A DNA stretch of 6,236 nt, taken from assembly GCA_003219925.1 (NCBI GenBank), contig QHQU01000103.1:1-6236 (forward strand), given 5' to 3'. Positions 5,526 to 6,236 of the stretch are shown here, piece by piece. The position numbers were made by a program, and so were the translations under genes. The first letter of the stretch is position 1, and the number at the start of each line of letters is the position of its first letter. Source of the stretch: Verrucomicrobiota bacterium (GTDB lineage: Bacteria; Verrucomicrobiota; Verrucomicrobiia; Chthoniobacterales; UBA10450). Under the pieces are notes generated by a model. It was not told where the DNA came from and did no database searches. It saw only the letters and a list, made by a program, of their open reading frames with translations.

Positions 5526-6236
5526 GTGACAGATGCGTTAGATGCGATGGGAAGTTCAAGGGTGAAGGTGGCTCCCTGGCCGATGCCCGTGCTCGCTACG
5601 GTGATGGCCCCGCCCATCGAACGCGCGGCGATCGCGCCGCTATGTAGGCCAAAACCGTGGCCGCCTTCGCGGGTAGTGAAACCGTGTGCGAAAATTCGAG
5701 TCAAGTTTTCCGGTGCAATGCCAACGCCGTTGTCTGAGACGACGATCTGGATATAGCGCCCGTTCGGTGCTGAGATCGAAATTACAATTTTCTTGTCGAT
5801 GCGCTCAACATCGTCCAAAGCATATTTGGCGTTGCGAATCAGATTGATGAGAATCTGCAACACCTTGTGCCGGTCGACGCGGATCGGCGGCACGGCGGAA
5901 AACTGCCGCTCGACTTCGACGCCGTGGCGCTCGAACGCGCCAATGTTCATGGCAATGGCGTCCTCTACCAGCCTATGGGCCTGGAGATTTTCGAAAACAC
6001 CGCTGACCTTGGCGTAGCTCTGCTGCATCGCAACTACTTCCTTAATGTGCTCAATATTACGGCTTAGTTGATCGACCTCGTTCAGTAGTTCGGTATTTTC
6101 CAAGATAAAGAATTCTCCGAGATTCGAGAGATAGCCCGGTAATTTTTGCCCATTCACATCATTCGTTAGGTATTCACCGAGATCGCCATTATGGGAGGTG
6201 AGAAGTGCCGCGGCCTTTGCCAGCTTCGGCGCCTTG
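5522..6236 (-). CDS. Sensor histidine kinase, C-terminal part (gene cut by the right window edge)
   Basis: The reading frame stays open to the right edge; 237 residues are visible. The 26 residues before the GTG at 6155-6157 (KAPKLAKAAALLTSHNGDLG...) run smoothly into the conserved downstream helix, so that GTG is internal. Visible order: long helices (about 1-80) ending NIEHIKEVVAMQQSYAKVSG, then an HATPase domain with N-box Asn135 (NLIRNAKYALD), G1 DNGVGI (168-173), F-box IFAHGFTTR (181-189) and G2 GHGFGLHSGA (192-201), ending with a strand typical of the fold (GATFTLELP). In relatives as I recall them, this helix-HATPase unit follows an H-box of the type LHNVGNVLNS, and sensor domains such as PAS lie further upstream; both would be outside the window. 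No receiver domain follows. The stop TGA overlaps the ATG of the hybrid kinase (ATGA, 5522-5525), indicating a coupled pair and a shared phosphorelay. Confidence 0.95.
   Translation of the reverse strand, partial: KAPKLAKAAALLTSHNGDLGEYLTNDVNGQKLPGYLSNLGEFFILENTELLNEVDQLSRNIEHIKEVVAMQQSYAKVSGVFENLQAHRLVEDAIAMNIGAFERHGVEVERQFSAVPPIRVDRHKVLQILINLIRNAKYALDDVERIDKKIVISISAPNGRYIQIVVSDNGVGIAPENLTRIFAHGFTTREGGHGFGLHSGAIAARSMGGAITVASTGIGQGATFTLELPIASNASVT

Noticed and set aside
3348..6236. The possibility that the two kinases arose from a split of one gene
   Set aside because: Each has its own complete and different HATPase domain, and the hybrid begins with a full receiver domain, so they are two distinct genes.

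Overview
The window looks like ordinary chromosomal DNA from a free-living Gram-negative bacterium of moderate GC content. A lipobox lipoprotein implies an outer envelope. Two cytoplasmic-type histidine kinases and a WcaF-like surface-sugar acetyltransferase fit a soil or water organism. Start codons with almost no Shine-Dalgarno sequence, together with this gene mix, would fit Verrucomicrobia or a relative, but that placement is only a guess from style. I see no insertion sequence, prophage, CRISPR array, rRNA or tRNA.

Layout. Left edge (1-1045, + strand): a reading-frame tail of 18 codons ends in an ATGA overlap with the start of a complete aldo/keto reductase (AKR). Facing it are five genes on the - strand. 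Read from the right edge in transcription order they are: (1) a sensor histidine kinase cut by the window edge, with only its C-terminal part visible; (2) a 725-residue hybrid kinase of order REC-coil-PAS-HisKA-HATPase-REC, overlapping gene 1 by ATGA; (3) a WcaF-like left-handed beta-helix O-acetyltransferase; (4) a small PEGA-domain lipoprotein; (5) a MaoC-family hydratase that converges on the AKR. The gaps between genes 2 and 3, 3 and 4, and 4 and 5 are 168, 248 and 134 bases, so these genes are probably separate transcripts or loosely linked. No gene-free stretch exceeds 300 bases.

How the genes work together. Only the two kinases are clearly a functional unit. They are translationally coupled and together carry two kinase cores and two receivers, but no DNA-binding or enzymatic output domain is seen here, which suggests a phosphorelay whose final target lies elsewhere. 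The AKR and MaoC proteins are stand-alone metabolic enzymes whose substrates cannot be read from the context. The acetyltransferase has no glycosyltransferase neighbours in view.

I did not find convincing evidence of a wholly new system. The most useful second looks are the two-kinase unit, the inserted segment in its first receiver, the misleading GTG 'start' of the edge kinase, the small structured gap at 2339-2397, and the general lack of Shine-Dalgarno sequences.
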